A stretch of 64,000 nt of DNA from an uncultured Hyphomicrobiales bacterium (GCA_903884435.1 CAISEY010000343.1:1-64000), one strand, 5' to 3'; counted from the stretch's first letter, positions 43,879 through 53,314 are shown. The notes: generated by a model not told the origin, from the letters alone. Made by a program: numbers and translations.

Positions 43879-44904
43879 TCACCTCGGCCTGAAAATCTCG
43901 TCAAACACCTTCTGCGCCGCCTTCGTCTCCTCCGGGTTCTGCATCAGGAACACGATTTTCTTTTCCGCGAGTTTCTGCCGCACGTCCTTCGGATTCGCGT
44001 CCACGTCGAGGCGCGTGGGGATGCGGCCTCCGTTTTTCGACGCGTATTCCTGCGCCTCGCGGCTGAGCAGGAAGTTCGCGGCGAGTTTGGCGGCGTTGGG
44101 ATGCGGCGCGTGGCTGTTGATGCCGACCATGCCGAACCAGAGATGAACAGGGTCGAGCGGGACATAATCCGTCGGCTGGCCCTGCTGTTTCAGGTTCGTC
44201 GTCAGCATCGTGTAATTCATCAGCGCGATCGGATATTCGCCGGCGGAAATCTGCCGCGCCATGGCGAAATGGCCATCGACGATGACGGGGTTGAGCGCCT
44301 TCGCGATGTCCTCGAGAATTTTGCGGCCCCTGTCGGCGCCGTAGTGCACGAACAGCGCCGCCATCCATTCGCGGTCCGTCGCTTCCAGCGCCACCTTGCC
44401 GGCCCATTGTTTCTTCGTGGCGAAATCCTCGTAGCTCGCCGGAAGCTCCTCCTTCTTCACGAGGTTGGTGTTGTATTGCGGCGCGTTGTAGCCGGCGTAG
44501 ACGCCATACCAGCGTTTGTCCGGCCCGCGCGCCTCCGGCATGATGTCCCTGGCCAGCGGCGGCTCCCAGGCCAGCGCCAGCGCGGGCGGTATGTGATGCA
44601 CGGAGCCGGCGTTGTGCACGTCCCACGATTGCTGGCCGGTGCGCGCCTCGAGCGCGATGCGCGCCAGCATCGGCGATTCCGCGTTGCGCACGTAGTTCAC
44701 CTTGATGCCGGTGGCGTCGGTGTAGAGCTTCCACATCGGCAATCCCTCCTGTTCGTTGGTGGAGGAATAGACCGTGAGTTCGCCCTCCGCCTTCGCGGCG
44801 GCGAGCAATTCGGGAATGATCCAGTCGGGCGCCGCTGTTTGCGCGAGCGCGGGGGCGCCGGCGCAGAGAGCGAAGGCGGAGAGAAGGGCTCGGGCGAGGG
44901 TCAA
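43879..44904 (-). CDS. ABC transporter substrate-binding protein, iron(III)-type (AfuA/FbpA fold)
   Basis: A 341-residue periplasmic binding protein with signal peptide (hydrophobic ARALLSAFALCAGAPALA). EGELTVYSSTNEQEGLP and a DREWMAALFVHYG segment are typical of the Fe3+/2-aminoethylphosphonate-like extracellular binding family 1. TTG at 44904 is the chosen start because AGGAGG lies five bases before it and the length then equals the tandem paralogue. No permease or ATPase is adjacent. Confidence 0.83.
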   Translation of the reverse strand: MTLARALLSAFALCAGAPALAQTAAPDWIIPELLAAAKAEGELTVYSSTNEQEGLPMWKLYTDATGIKVNYVRNAESPMLARIALEARTGQQSWDVHNAGSVHHIPPALALAWEPPLARDIMPEARGPDKRWYGVYAGYNAPQYNTNLVKKEELPASYEDFATKKQWAGKVALEATDREWMAALFVHYGADRGRKILEDIAKALNPVIVDGHFAMARQISAGEYPIALMNYTMLTTNLKQQGQPTDYVPLDPVHLWFGMVGINSHAPHPNAAKLAANFLLSREAQEYASKNGGRIPTRLDVDANPKDVRQKLAEKKIVFLMQNPEETKAAQKVFDEIFRPR

Positions 44905-44950
44905 GGCTGCCTCCTGGCGTTCGTGGACACGGGATCTCTCGCGGCGCGGC

Positions 44951-45979
44951 TCACCGCTTCTTGAAAATCTCGTCGTAGATCTTGTTGGCCGCGCGCGATT
45001 CATCGCCGCTGATCAGGATGGGAACGAGCTTCTTCGAAAGCAGGCGCGTCAGCGCGTCCTTCGGAGTCGGCTCCACGTCGTCGCGCGTCGGCAGGCGGCC
45101 CGTCTTCGCGGCGAATTGCTGGGCCTCGCGGCTGATCATGAAATTCGCCGCGAGCAAAGCCGCGGCGGGATGCGGCGCCTTCGGGTTCACGCCAACCTGC
45201 GAAATGAAAAACGAGACGGGATCGAGCGGGAAAAACTCGACCGGCGCGCCGGTGAGTTGCATGTTGCTCGTCAGCATCGTGTAGTTCGACAGCGCCACCA
45301 TGTGCTCGCCCGCGGCGAGGGCGCGCGCGAGCGCGAGGTGCCCGTCGACGATCACCGGATCGAGCACGCGCACCATCTCCCCGAGCAGCTTGCGGCCACG
45401 CTCCTCGCCGAAGTGCCTGAACATGCCGAGCATCCATTCGCGGTCGGCGGTGTCGATGGCGACGCGGCCAGCCCATTGTTTCTTTTCGAGGAATTCCTCG
45501 TATGTTTTCGGCAGGTCTTCCTTCTTCACGAGGCTCGTGTTGTAGGCGGGCGCGTTGTAGGCGGCGTAAACGCCATACCACTTGCGGCCGGGGTCGCGCG
45601 CCTCGGGCCGCAGGTTCCTGGCCTCCGGAGGATCGAAGGCCTTCGTCAGGGCCGGCGGCAAACGGCTCACGGCCGTGGAATTCATGATGTCCCACGACGA
45701 CTGGCCCGCGCGCGTTTCCGTGAGGATGCGCGAGATCAGGGGCCCCTCGGCGCCGCGAATGAAATTGATCCTCACGCCGGTCACGTCCTGAAACAGCCTC
45801 AGGTGCGGCAAGGCTTCCTGTTCGTTGGTGGAGGAATAAACGGTCAACTCGCCTTCCGCGCGCGCCAGCGGCAGGAGGTCGGGAATGACCCAGGAAGGGA
45901 GCGGCGTTTGCGCGCGGGCGGAGGCCGTCGCGGCGAGCGCGATCGCGGCGACGCGTGCGAGCGAGCGCAATTGGATCAT
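44951..45979 (-). CDS. ABC transporter substrate-binding protein, iron(III)-type (tandem paralogue)
   Basis: A 342-residue paralogue of the next gene downstream, sharing EGELTVYSSTNEQEALP, KWYGVYAAYNAP.YNT, KKQWAGRVA and ADREWM. Signal peptide cleaves near ARA-Q (residue 23). It is transcribed first; 46 bases separate the two. The duplication suggests two related ligands for one shared transporter located elsewhere. The ligand need not be iron: this fold also binds sugars phosphates and organic acids. Confidence 0.83.
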   Translation of the reverse strand: MIQLRSLARVAAIALAATASARAQTPLPSWVIPDLLPLARAEGELTVYSSTNEQEALPHLRLFQDVTGVRINFIRGAEGPLISRILTETRAGQSSWDIMNSTAVSRLPPALTKAFDPPEARNLRPEARDPGRKWYGVYAAYNAPAYNTSLVKKEDLPKTYEEFLEKKQWAGRVAIDTADREWMLGMFRHFGEERGRKLLGEMVRVLDPVIVDGHLALARALAAGEHMVALSNYTMLTSNMQLTGAPVEFFPLDPVSFFISQVGVNPKAPHPAAALLAANFMISREAQQFAAKTGRLPTRDDVEPTPKDALTRLLSKKLVPILISGDESRAANKIYDEIFKKR

Positions 45980-46054
45980 GTCGTCCTCCCGGCGCGGGTC
46001 GTCCCCGCGCGGGGATGTTGGCGCGGCGGGAGGCGACGTGTCAAACGCCGCCGG

Positions 46055-47620
46055 TCACGCCCGGCGCAGGGCGCGCGGGCTCTGGTCGACGAGGTCCATC
46101 ATTTCGTGGACGAGCTTTTCGGTCAGCGCCGCGCGGGTTTTCGCGTGCGCGGGCTCGTCCCACAGGTTGTGCGTTTCGTCGGGATCGGCGACGCGATCGT
46201 AGAGTTCGCCCCAGGCCTCGCCCTTGTAGATCGACAGGCGCCATTGTTCCATCAGCAGCGTGCGCACGAAGGCCGCCGTCGCGAAGCCCATGCGCGGCAT
46301 GTTGTCCTGATATTCGATGACGAGGCTGTCGCGCGCCGTTCCGGCGCCATTGATCGGCGCCGAGAGGGAGCGGCCCTGAATGCCCCAGTAGGGCTTGAGG
46401 CCGGCCCGCTCGATGATCGTCGGCGCGAGATCGGCAGTCGAGGCCAGGGCCCTCGTGACGCGGGCCGCGCGGCTCGCGGGATCGGACCAGATGAAGGGCA
46501 CCTGCGTGATCGAATTGAGTTGCAGCGCGCCCTTGAGCAGCAGCCCGTAATCGCCGAGATAATCGCCGTGGTCGGCGTTGAAGACGATGACGGTGTTCTC
46601 GTATTGCCCGTTGGCCTTCAAAGCCGCGACGATCTCGCCGATGGCGTCGTCGATCATGGTGATCATGCCGCAGCTCAGCGCCATCGCCTCCTTCAGCTCG
46701 CGCTCGTCGACCATGAAGGCTTCCTGCGTCGAGGTGACTTCGGTTTTGTCGAGATGTTTCGCGCGCATCGCCAGCATGGGCGGGACGGGATTCCGATGCG
46801 CTTCCCAGGGCAGTCGCGTGTTGAAATCGGCCGGATTGTACATGTCCCAGTATTTGCCCGGCGGCGTGAAGGGATGATGGGGATCGGGAAACGACACGAA
46901 CGCGAAGAAGGGCCGATCCTCGCCCTTCGCGCCGTCGAGGAAGGAAATCGCGCGGTCCCGGATGAACGAGGTCGGATAAAGCTCCTCCGGAATGGGCGTG
47001 CGCACGGCCTGCGGGCAGGTGTAATCGTGCGGCAGTTGATTGGCCTTGTCGCGCCAGGCGTCGGCCTCGGGCGTCTTCGATTTCAGCCACTGGTAATAAT
47101 GGCCATGCGCCTGGTCGCCATGGTTCGTCACCATGTCAACCTGGTCGTAGCCATAATAGGGCGGACGGAAGGCGTAGAAATCCGCGGAGAGATAGCGCTC
47201 GGGCGTCTCGTTGAGATAGTCGCCGCCATCGTCCTTCCAGGCTTCACTGATGGCGCCGAGCGCCGCGGGATCGACGGGCTGCGGCGCGGGAAAAGCGGTC
47301 ATCGCCTGGACATGGCTCTTGCCGATGAGCGCGGTGCGATAGCCGCCCTCGCGCAGAACCTCGACGAACGTGCTCGCGTCGTAGGACAGATGATTGCCGT
47401 TGTGGCGCAGCCCGTGGGCGGAGGGCATCCGGCCGGTCAGCAATGTCGCGCGATTGGGCATGCAGACGGGGCTGGCGACGTAAAACCGCTCGAAACGCGT
47501 GCCGGTCGCGGCGATGGCGTCGATGTTCGGCGTGCGGACGACCGGGTGCCCCTGGCAGCCGAGATAGTCGGCGCGGTGCTGGTCGGTGATGATGAAGAGA
47601 AAATTCGGCTGTTTCGACAT
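46055..47620 (-). CDS. Sulfatase / phosphonate monoester hydrolase family protein
   Basis: A 521-residue alkaline-phosphatase-superfamily hydrolase. ITDQHRADYLG holds the first metal Asp (about 13). The formylglycine motif reads C53-M-P-N-R-A-T-L-L-T-G-R, so Cys is present but the usual Ser of CxPSR is Asn. NADHGDYLGDYG is the C-terminal metal site. ATG at 47620 has GGGGGAG upstream. No signal peptide, so probably cytoplasmic, as for phosphonate/choline-sulfatase-like members. It would cleave a sulfate or phosphonate ester. Confidence 0.88.
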   Translation of the reverse strand: MSKQPNFLFIITDQHRADYLGCQGHPVVRTPNIDAIAATGTRFERFYVASPVCMPNRATLLTGRMPSAHGLRHNGNHLSYDASTFVEVLREGGYRTALIGKSHVQAMTAFPAPQPVDPAALGAISEAWKDDGGDYLNETPERYLSADFYAFRPPYYGYDQVDMVTNHGDQAHGHYYQWLKSKTPEADAWRDKANQLPHDYTCPQAVRTPIPEELYPTSFIRDRAISFLDGAKGEDRPFFAFVSFPDPHHPFTPPGKYWDMYNPADFNTRLPWEAHRNPVPPMLAMRAKHLDKTEVTSTQEAFMVDERELKEAMALSCGMITMIDDAIGEIVAALKANGQYENTVIVFNADHGDYLGDYGLLLKGALQLNSITQVPFIWSDPASRAARVTRALASTADLAPTIIERAGLKPYWGIQGRSLSAPINGAGTARDSLVIEYQDNMPRMGFATAAFVRTLLMEQWRLSIYKGEAWGELYDRVADPDETHNLWDEPAHAKTRAALTEKLVHEMMDLVDQSPRALRRA

Positions 47621-47757
47621 CGGACGCGGCTCCCCCGCCGGAGCGCGGCGCCGGCTGTCATGCCTATAGCCCGACGCCGGGCTTCGCAAAAGCCGCGCTT
47701 CCCAATCGACCCGGTCTGTCCTAAGCTCGAGACAACTTGACCTTGGAGGAATCGCGG

Positions 47758-48141
47758 ATGCGGATGGTATGGGCGGGGGCCGTGATATTGGCCGGCATTG
47801 CCGGCGCGCGGGCGCAGGAACACGCGGGCGAGCACGGGCCCGCCGATCTCAATCCGACGCAGGCCGAGGGCCGCCGTCTCTATCAACAGTCCTGCGGCGT
47901 GTGCCACACGAAGCCGACGATCACGGCGCCCCTGTTCGGACCGCAATTGTCGAAGCTGGTCGTCGAGGGCGCCCGCGAGGCCCAAGCGAAAAAGCAGATC
48001 GCCGACGGCTCCCCCAACATGCCCGGCTTCAAATACAATTACACGCCCGGGCAGATCGACGCCGTCGTTGAATTCCTGAAACTGCTCCCCGCTCCGGCGC
48101 CCCATCCTGCGGCCGCCGCGCCCGCCAATCCCCCCCGCTGA
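47758..48141 (+). CDS. Small periplasmic c-type cytochrome (copy 1)
   Basis: A 127-residue cytochrome with signal peptide (cleavage ARA-Q near residue 20) and one heme site C46-G-V-C49-H50. The probable distal Met is in SPNMPGF. The C-terminus is Pro/Ala-rich. GGAGGA precedes the ATG at 47758. It is paired with the heme-bearing beta-propeller gene 14 bases downstream, and the same pair recurs at 50916-53142. Confidence 0.87.
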   Translation: MRMVWAGAVILAGIAGARAQEHAGEHGPADLNPTQAEGRRLYQQSCGVCHTKPTITAPLFGPQLSKLVVEGAREAQAKKQIADGSPNMPGFKYNYTPGQIDAVVEFLKLLPAPAPHPAAAAPANPPR

Positions 48142-48155
48142 CAGGAGACACGAAG

Positions 48156-50018
48156 ATGAAACTGTCACAGTTTTTCAAGGGCGCCACCGCTCTCGCCGGC
48201 CTCCTCGGCGCCTCGCTCGCGGCGTCCGCCAGCGCTTTCGCCGCCGACGCCCTTCTGTCCGGCGTCGTCAAATCGCCGACCGGGGAAAAAATGGGCGGCG
48301 TCACCGTTTCCGCCAAGGCGGAGGGATCGACGATCACGACCACCGTCTTCACGGATGAAAACGGCGAATATTATTTCCCGCCGCTCGCCTCGGGAAAATA
48401 CAATGTCTGGGCGCAGGCCCTGACCTTCGAAACCGCGAAATCCCCCGTGGAACTCGCGGCGAACAAGGCGCAGAATTTCGACATGAAGCCGCTGGCGGAC
48501 TTCGCCCGCCAGCTTCCCGGCGACGAACTCCTCAACGCGCTGCCGGCCGTGACCAACGACGACAAGCGCCTGAAGAACCTCATCCGGAAGAACTGCACGG
48601 GCTGCCACACCGCGAGCTATCCGTTGCAGCACAGGTTCGACGAAGCCGGCTGGTTCGCCGTCCTCAATCTGATGAAGCAGGTCAACGTCCTCGGCGTGCA
48701 CGTGCCGGATCGCGCCTTCAACGGCACGATCGAAACACACCAGAAGGAGCTCGCCGCCTATCTCGCCCGCGCGCGAGGTCCAGGCGAGACGTCGATGAAG
48801 TTCAACTTGCGTCCACGCCCCTCCGGAGAGGCCGCGCGCGTCGTTTTCCGCGAATACGACGTGCCCGTCGACGCGGAGGAAGGCCTTCCCTACAAATACC
48901 TGCCGCACAATGGCTCGGACTGGTCGCTCGGTTCGCCCTCCGGCATGAACGGCGCGAACGGCGTGCACGACGCCCAGCTCGATCTCGACGGCAACATCTG
49001 GTGGACGCAGGCGCATCCGACGAAAACCACGACCGTCGCGCGCGTCGACGCGAAGACGGGCGAAACCAAAATCTTCAAGATCAGCGAGCCAGGCGGCTAC
49101 GCCAGCAATTCGCATGGCATCATCCGCGACCCGAAGGGGTTCCTCTGGTTCAACTCGCGCCCGTCGGCCCCGCGGGGCCTGCGCCAGGCGCTGGTGAAAA
49201 TCGATCCGAAGACGCAGACGCTGACGAATTACGTCCCTCCGGACAACATGGCCTACACCGCGGGCTCGCTCGATTTCGACGGCAAGGGCTTCATCTGGGT
49301 GACGACGCCGGACGGCGCGTTGCGCTTCGATCCCGTCGCGGAAAAGTTCACCGCAGAATTCAAGTCAGTGACGTTCAAGAACGCCAATGGCACGGTTCCT
49401 GTTTACGGGATCGCCTCGGATCGCGATGGCAACGGCTGGTGGGCCGGGATGGCGCAGGACTTCATCGAGAAAGGCGACACGTCCACGGGCAAGGCGAGTG
49501 AATTCAAGCTGCCGCCGGATCGCAAGGAGCTCGACTACCTGACCGCGGCGGAGAAGGACTTTTATCAAACATTCCAGCCCGTGGACTTCAACTCGCCCTT
49601 CCCCTGGGCGCAGGGCCCGCGCCGAATGGGAACCGACAAGAACGCCGACGTGTTGTGGGTCGCCAATTCGTTTGGCGGAAACTACGCGCGCGTCGACACG
49701 AAAACCTCCGAGGTCAAGCTGATCGACCTGCCGAATCCCGAGGTGCAGCAGCCCTATCACGTGGCCGTGGACAACAGCCACGCCGCGTGGACCAACCTGT
49801 GGAGCACGGACCAGGTCGCGAAATACGATCCGGCCAGCGGCAAGTGGACCCTCTACGATCTGCCGTCGCGCGGCACGGAGACTCGCTACATCTCCGTCCT
49901 GGAAAAGGAAGGCCAGCCCATGCAGATCGCGATCCCCTATTCGCGACTGCGCAAGATCGCGGTCATGCAGCCCCGCGGCGTGGACGAAATCGCGAAGTTG
50001 AAGGCGTCCGCGAAATAA
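48156..50018 (+). CDS. Exported protein: carboxypeptidase-regulatory-like domain, heme c motif and Vgb-like beta-propeller (copy 1)
   Basis: A 620-residue secreted protein. Signal peptide (about 1-30), then a carboxypeptidase-regulatory-like beta-sandwich (about 33-110, with GVTVSAKAEGST and GEYYFPPLASGKY), a heme c site C147-T-G-C150-H151 in a short helical segment (about 115-215), and a streptogramin-lyase-like (Vgb) beta-propeller to the end (repeated FKISEPGGY, DPKGFLWF, DRDGNGWW blades). Electron transfer with the small cytochrome beside it is inference. Lyase activity is not implied by the fold. A rho-independent terminator follows. Confidence 0.85.
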   Translation: MKLSQFFKGATALAGLLGASLAASASAFAADALLSGVVKSPTGEKMGGVTVSAKAEGSTITTTVFTDENGEYYFPPLASGKYNVWAQALTFETAKSPVELAANKAQNFDMKPLADFARQLPGDELLNALPAVTNDDKRLKNLIRKNCTGCHTASYPLQHRFDEAGWFAVLNLMKQVNVLGVHVPDRAFNGTIETHQKELAAYLARARGPGETSMKFNLRPRPSGEAARVVFREYDVPVDAEEGLPYKYLPHNGSDWSLGSPSGMNGANGVHDAQLDLDGNIWWTQAHPTKTTTVARVDAKTGETKIFKISEPGGYASNSHGIIRDPKGFLWFNSRPSAPRGLRQALVKIDPKTQTLTNYVPPDNMAYTAGSLDFDGKGFIWVTTPDGALRFDPVAEKFTAEFKSVTFKNANGTVPVYGIASDRDGNGWWAGMAQDFIEKGDTSTGKASEFKLPPDRKELDYLTAAEKDFYQTFQPVDFNSPFPWAQGPRRMGTDKNADVLWVANSFGGNYARVDTKTSEVKLIDLPNPEVQQPYHVAVDNSHAAWTNLWSTDQVAKYDPASGKWTLYDLPSRGTETRYISVLEKEGQPMQIAIPYSRLRKIAVMQPRGVDEIAKLKASAK

Positions 50019-50061
50019 ATCAAAACAACTGGCGCGAACGCTGGTCTTGTTATAGTGATCC

Positions 50062-50096
50062 AGCCGCGCGCGGTTCTCGCGCGCGGCTTATTTTTT
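50062..50096 (+). terminator. Rho-independent terminator after first cytochrome/propeller unit
   Basis: A perfect 11-bp stem (50062-50072 with 50078-50088; AGCCGCGCGCG arm), 5-base loop GTTCT and a T-rich tail TTATTTTTT. It separates the first cytochrome/propeller unit from pcm. Confidence 0.88.
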
Positions 50097-50149
50097 CGTT
50101 CATTTCTCGGTGTTTTGGACTCGCCCCTCGAACCGGGAACCGTGGAATC

Positions 50150-50821
50150 ATGAACGAAGCCGCGCTCGCGCGTGAACAAATGGTCTTTGAACAGCTCGAA
50201 CAGCGCGGAATCCGGGATCCCCGTTTGCTCGACGCCATGCGAAAGGTTCCAAGAGAGCGTTTCGTCGATGTCGAGACGAGCGGCGAAGCCTACGGAGACC
50301 ATTCACTGCCCATCGGAGAGGGGCAGACGATCTCGCAACCCTGGATCGTCGCGCACATGATCCAGTCCGCGGCGATCGAACCCCGCGACCGCGTCCTGGA
50401 AATCGGCGCGGGATCCGGTTATTCCGCCGCCATTCTCGGTCATCTCGCCAATCGCGTCTGGACCATTGAACGGCAAACGCGTCTGGCCCGTTTTTCCGGC
50501 CAGCGAATCGCGATGTCGGGACTCGCGAACGTCACGGTCCTGCGTGGCGATGGAACGCTCGGATGGCCGCCCGCCGCACCTTTCGACGCCATTCTCGTGA
50601 CCGCCGCCGCTCCGCGCGTTCCCGATCCGCTGCGGCGACAACTGGCCATCGGAGGACGGCTCGTGTTGCCAACGGGAGAAGAGCCGGAGTCCCAAAGATT
50701 GACGCGGATCGTGCGCCATGGCGCCGATGAATTCAGCGAGGAAGACCTCGGGCGCGTCGCCTTCGCGCCGCTGATCGGCGAACATGGCTTTCCGGAACCG
50801 GGCGCGCCCCGGCGGCGCTGA
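50150..50821 (+). CDS. pcm: Protein-L-isoaspartate O-methyltransferase family protein
   Basis: A 223-residue PCMT-family protein that would methylate isoaspartyl residues for repair. SLPIGEGQTISQPWIVAHM and the SAM motif VLEIGAGSGYSAAIL are intact. ATG at 50150. It lies between the two copies of the cytochrome/propeller unit. Periplasmic export is not indicated, so repair would be cytoplasmic. Confidence 0.88.
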   Translation: MNEAALAREQMVFEQLEQRGIRDPRLLDAMRKVPRERFVDVETSGEAYGDHSLPIGEGQTISQPWIVAHMIQSAAIEPRDRVLEIGAGSGYSAAILGHLANRVWTIERQTRLARFSGQRIAMSGLANVTVLRGDGTLGWPPAAPFDAILVTAAAPRVPDPLRRQLAIGGRLVLPTGEEPESQRLTRIVRHGADEFSEEDLGRVAFAPLIGEHGFPEPGAPRRR

Positions 50822-50915
50822 AGCTCGCGAAACATCCCGTTCACCGGTCCCGAGGCTTTTCTTGTACCGGATCCCGTCGTACCATTCCCGGGAAGAGATT
50901 TCGGGGAGGACGGGA

Positions 50916-51272
50916 ATGAAGCAGATTGCGTTGTCGGGCGCCATGGTCGTGGCGCTGACGTGCGCCGCGGCGGCGCAGCAGGGCCCAGGACTGACCGCGC
51001 CCCAGCGCGAGGGCCAGCGTCTTTTCACGCAGCATTGCGGCGTGTGCCATCTCAAAATTCTCATCAACGTGCCGGCCCCCAACGGGCCCGCGCTCTCGAA
51101 CAAGGTGTTCGAAAACGGCGCCGAGGCCAGCGTGAAAGCACGGATCGCCGACGGTTCGCCCAACATGCCCGGCTACAAACTGATGTTCGAGCCCGCGCAG
51201 ATCGACGCGATCGTCGATTATCTGAAAACCGTCAATCCGCCGCCGCCGCCCGCGGCTCCCGTCCGCCGCTAA
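50916..51272 (+). CDS. Small periplasmic c-type cytochrome (copy 2)
   Basis: A 118-residue cytochrome with signal peptide (cleavage near AAA-QQ, residue 20), heme site C41-G-V-C44-H45 and distal Met in SPNMPGY. It resembles copy 1 across the mature region, including ARIADGSPNMPG and AQIDAIVDYLK. GGAGG precedes the ATG. The propeller protein gene follows after 22 bases. Confidence 0.87.
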   Translation: MKQIALSGAMVVALTCAAAAQQGPGLTAPQREGQRLFTQHCGVCHLKILINVPAPNGPALSNKVFENGAEASVKARIADGSPNMPGYKLMFEPAQIDAIVDYLKTVNPPPPPAAPVRR

Positions 51273-51294
51273 CGCAGGCCCGAGAGGAAACCCC

Positions 51295-53142
51295 ATGAAA
51301 AACAAGGTTCACCTGAATTTCCCCAGTCTTCTCGCCATGTCGGTCGCGATGGCTTCGACGATGCTCGCGGCTCCCGCCGCGCTCGCCGCCGACGCGATTG
51401 TTTCCGGCGTCGTCAGGGACGGCGCGGGCGCGCCCATGGGCGGCGTCACCGTATCGGCCAAAGCCGCCGGATCGACCATCACGACCTCCGTCTTCACGGA
51501 CGAGCAGGGCGCGTATTTTTTCCCGCCGCTCCCCGCCGGAACCTACCGCGTGCGCGCGCAGGCCGTGACCTTCGAGACGGCGACCGGCAGTCTCGCCGCC
51601 GACGGCAAGGCAAAACAGGACTTTTCCCTGAAGCCGATGAAGGATTTCGTCCGGCAATTGCCCGGCGACATCCTGCTCGCGGCGATGCCCTCGGAGACGC
51701 CCGACGACGCGCGGATGCACCGCGTCCTGCGCAGCGTGTGCACCGGATGCCACACCGCGAGCTACGTGCTCCAGCACAGGTTCGACGAAGAAGGCTGGAG
51801 CCGGATTCTCGGCTGGATGAAACAGCTCAACGTCTACGGCGTCAAAGTCGATCGTCCGCCGCAGGACGTCATCAACTACAACCAGAAGGAACTCGCCGCC
51901 TACCTCGCGCGCGCCCGCGGGCCAGGCGAATCCTCGATGAAATTCGACAAGATGCGGCCACGCCCCTCGGGCGAGGCGGCGCGGGTCGTGTTCCGCGAAT
52001 ACGACGTGCCGGTGAACCCGGAAGCCGGCCTCCCCGACAAGACCACGACCAACGACGGGTCCGACTGGGCGCTCGGCACGCCGTCGGGCATCGGGTCGAC
52101 CGTCCATGATTCCTGGGTCGACCGGGACGGAAGCATCTGGTTCACCTCGAACGTGCCGCAGCACGTTTCGTCCGTGGCGCGCATCAATCCCAAGACCGGC
52201 GAGATCAAGAACTTCCGCCTGCCCGGCCCGGGCGGCTTCTCCGCTCCGACGCACGGGATGACCATCGATCCGAAGGGCATCGTCTGGTTCAATGTCAACA
52301 CCGGCAAGGGCGGCCTTGGCCGCATCGATCCAAAGACCGAGGAGATCAGGGTCTTCACGCCGCCGGAAGGCATGATGCCGACCGGCGGAGCGACCACCGT
52401 CGATTACGACGGCAAGGGCCGGATCTGGGCCTCGGCGCCGGAAGGCGCGCTGATGTTCGATCCCGTCGCGGAAAAGTTCAGCGAGTTCAAATCGCCGACG
52501 TTCAAGACGCCAAACGGCAACGGCGTGACCTATGGAACGGCGGCCGATCGCGACGGCAAGGGCTGGTGGGCGGAAATGGCGCTCGACATCATCGGCTCGG
52601 GCAATCCGGAAACCGGAAAATCCTCCGAACTCAAGCTGTTGCCGATCAAGTCGGAGCTGGACCTTCTGTCGCCGGAGGCGCGCGCCTTCTACGACAAGGC
52701 CGTCGCGCCGGACTTCAACGCGCCCATGCCCTGGCAGCAGGGGCCGCGGCGCCTCGGCACGGACAAAAACGCCGACATTCTCTATGTCGCGGCGTCGTGG
52801 GCCGGACATCTCGTGAGGGTCAACACGAAAACGAACGAGATGACGACCATTCCGCTGCCCGACCCGAAGGCGACCCTGCCCTATCACGTGCATGTCGACA
52901 GCAAGGGCGCGGCCTGGACCAATCTCTGGATGACCGACCAGGTGGCGCGTTATTCCCCCGCCGACGGCAAGTGGACCCTGTTCGACCTGCCGACCCGCGG
53001 CGGAGAGGCGCGTTACGTCTCGATCATGGAAACCAATGGAACCGCCCAGGTCGCCCTTCCATATTTCCGCGCCAACAAGGTCGCGGTGATGACCTTCCGC
53101 GACGAAGCGGCCATGCAGGCGGCGCGCGCGGCGGCCCAATAG
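51295..53142 (+). CDS. Exported protein: carboxypeptidase-regulatory-like domain, heme c motif and Vgb-like beta-propeller (copy 2)
   Basis: A 615-residue paralogue of the protein at 48156-50018, same domain order: signal peptide (to about 32), carboxypeptidase-regulatory-like domain, heme site C149-T-G-C152-H153 followed by TASYVLQHRFDE, then the Vgb-like propeller. Both copies keep the heme motif, the ELAAYLARARGPGE segment and the RPRPSGEAARVVFREYDVPV stretch. Divergence is clear throughout, so the duplication is old and both are probably functional. Confidence 0.85.
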   Translation: MKNKVHLNFPSLLAMSVAMASTMLAAPAALAADAIVSGVVRDGAGAPMGGVTVSAKAAGSTITTSVFTDEQGAYFFPPLPAGTYRVRAQAVTFETATGSLAADGKAKQDFSLKPMKDFVRQLPGDILLAAMPSETPDDARMHRVLRSVCTGCHTASYVLQHRFDEEGWSRILGWMKQLNVYGVKVDRPPQDVINYNQKELAAYLARARGPGESSMKFDKMRPRPSGEAARVVFREYDVPVNPEAGLPDKTTTNDGSDWALGTPSGIGSTVHDSWVDRDGSIWFTSNVPQHVSSVARINPKTGEIKNFRLPGPGGFSAPTHGMTIDPKGIVWFNVNTGKGGLGRIDPKTEEIRVFTPPEGMMPTGGATTVDYDGKGRIWASAPEGALMFDPVAEKFSEFKSPTFKTPNGNGVTYGTAADRDGKGWWAEMALDIIGSGNPETGKSSELKLLPIKSELDLLSPEARAFYDKAVAPDFNAPMPWQQGPRRLGTDKNADILYVAASWAGHLVRVNTKTNEMTTIPLPDPKATLPYHVHVDSKGAAWTNLWMTDQVARYSPADGKWTLFDLPTRGGEARYVSIMETNGTAQVALPYFRANKVAVMTFRDEAAMQAARAAAQ

Positions 53143-53159
53143 GGTCCGGCATGACCCGA

Positions 53160-53182
53160 CGGCGCCGGCCCCGCCGGCGCCG
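53160..53182 (+). terminator. GC-rich hairpin after second cytochrome/propeller unit
   Basis: A 9-bp stem (53160-53168 with 53174-53182) lies 18 bases past the stop. The T-run comes only about 20 bases later, so it may stop RNA decay or act with another factor. Confidence 0.4.
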
Positions 53183-53314
53183 CCATCGGAAATTGGCGCG
53201 TTTTTTCCAATTAAATCAATCTGAAACCGGGATCCATTCATACTTCGTGAAGAAAGCGCGGCCATTGTCCAGGCGGGCGGGCGGCGCTCCGCGTTTGAAG
53301 GTTCTGGTCTGCAC

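Noticed and set aside
44774-47740. A plus-strand open frame of 988 codons
   Set aside because: Antisense shadow of the binding-protein and sulfatase genes, with low-complexity Arg/Gly/Asp-rich translation.
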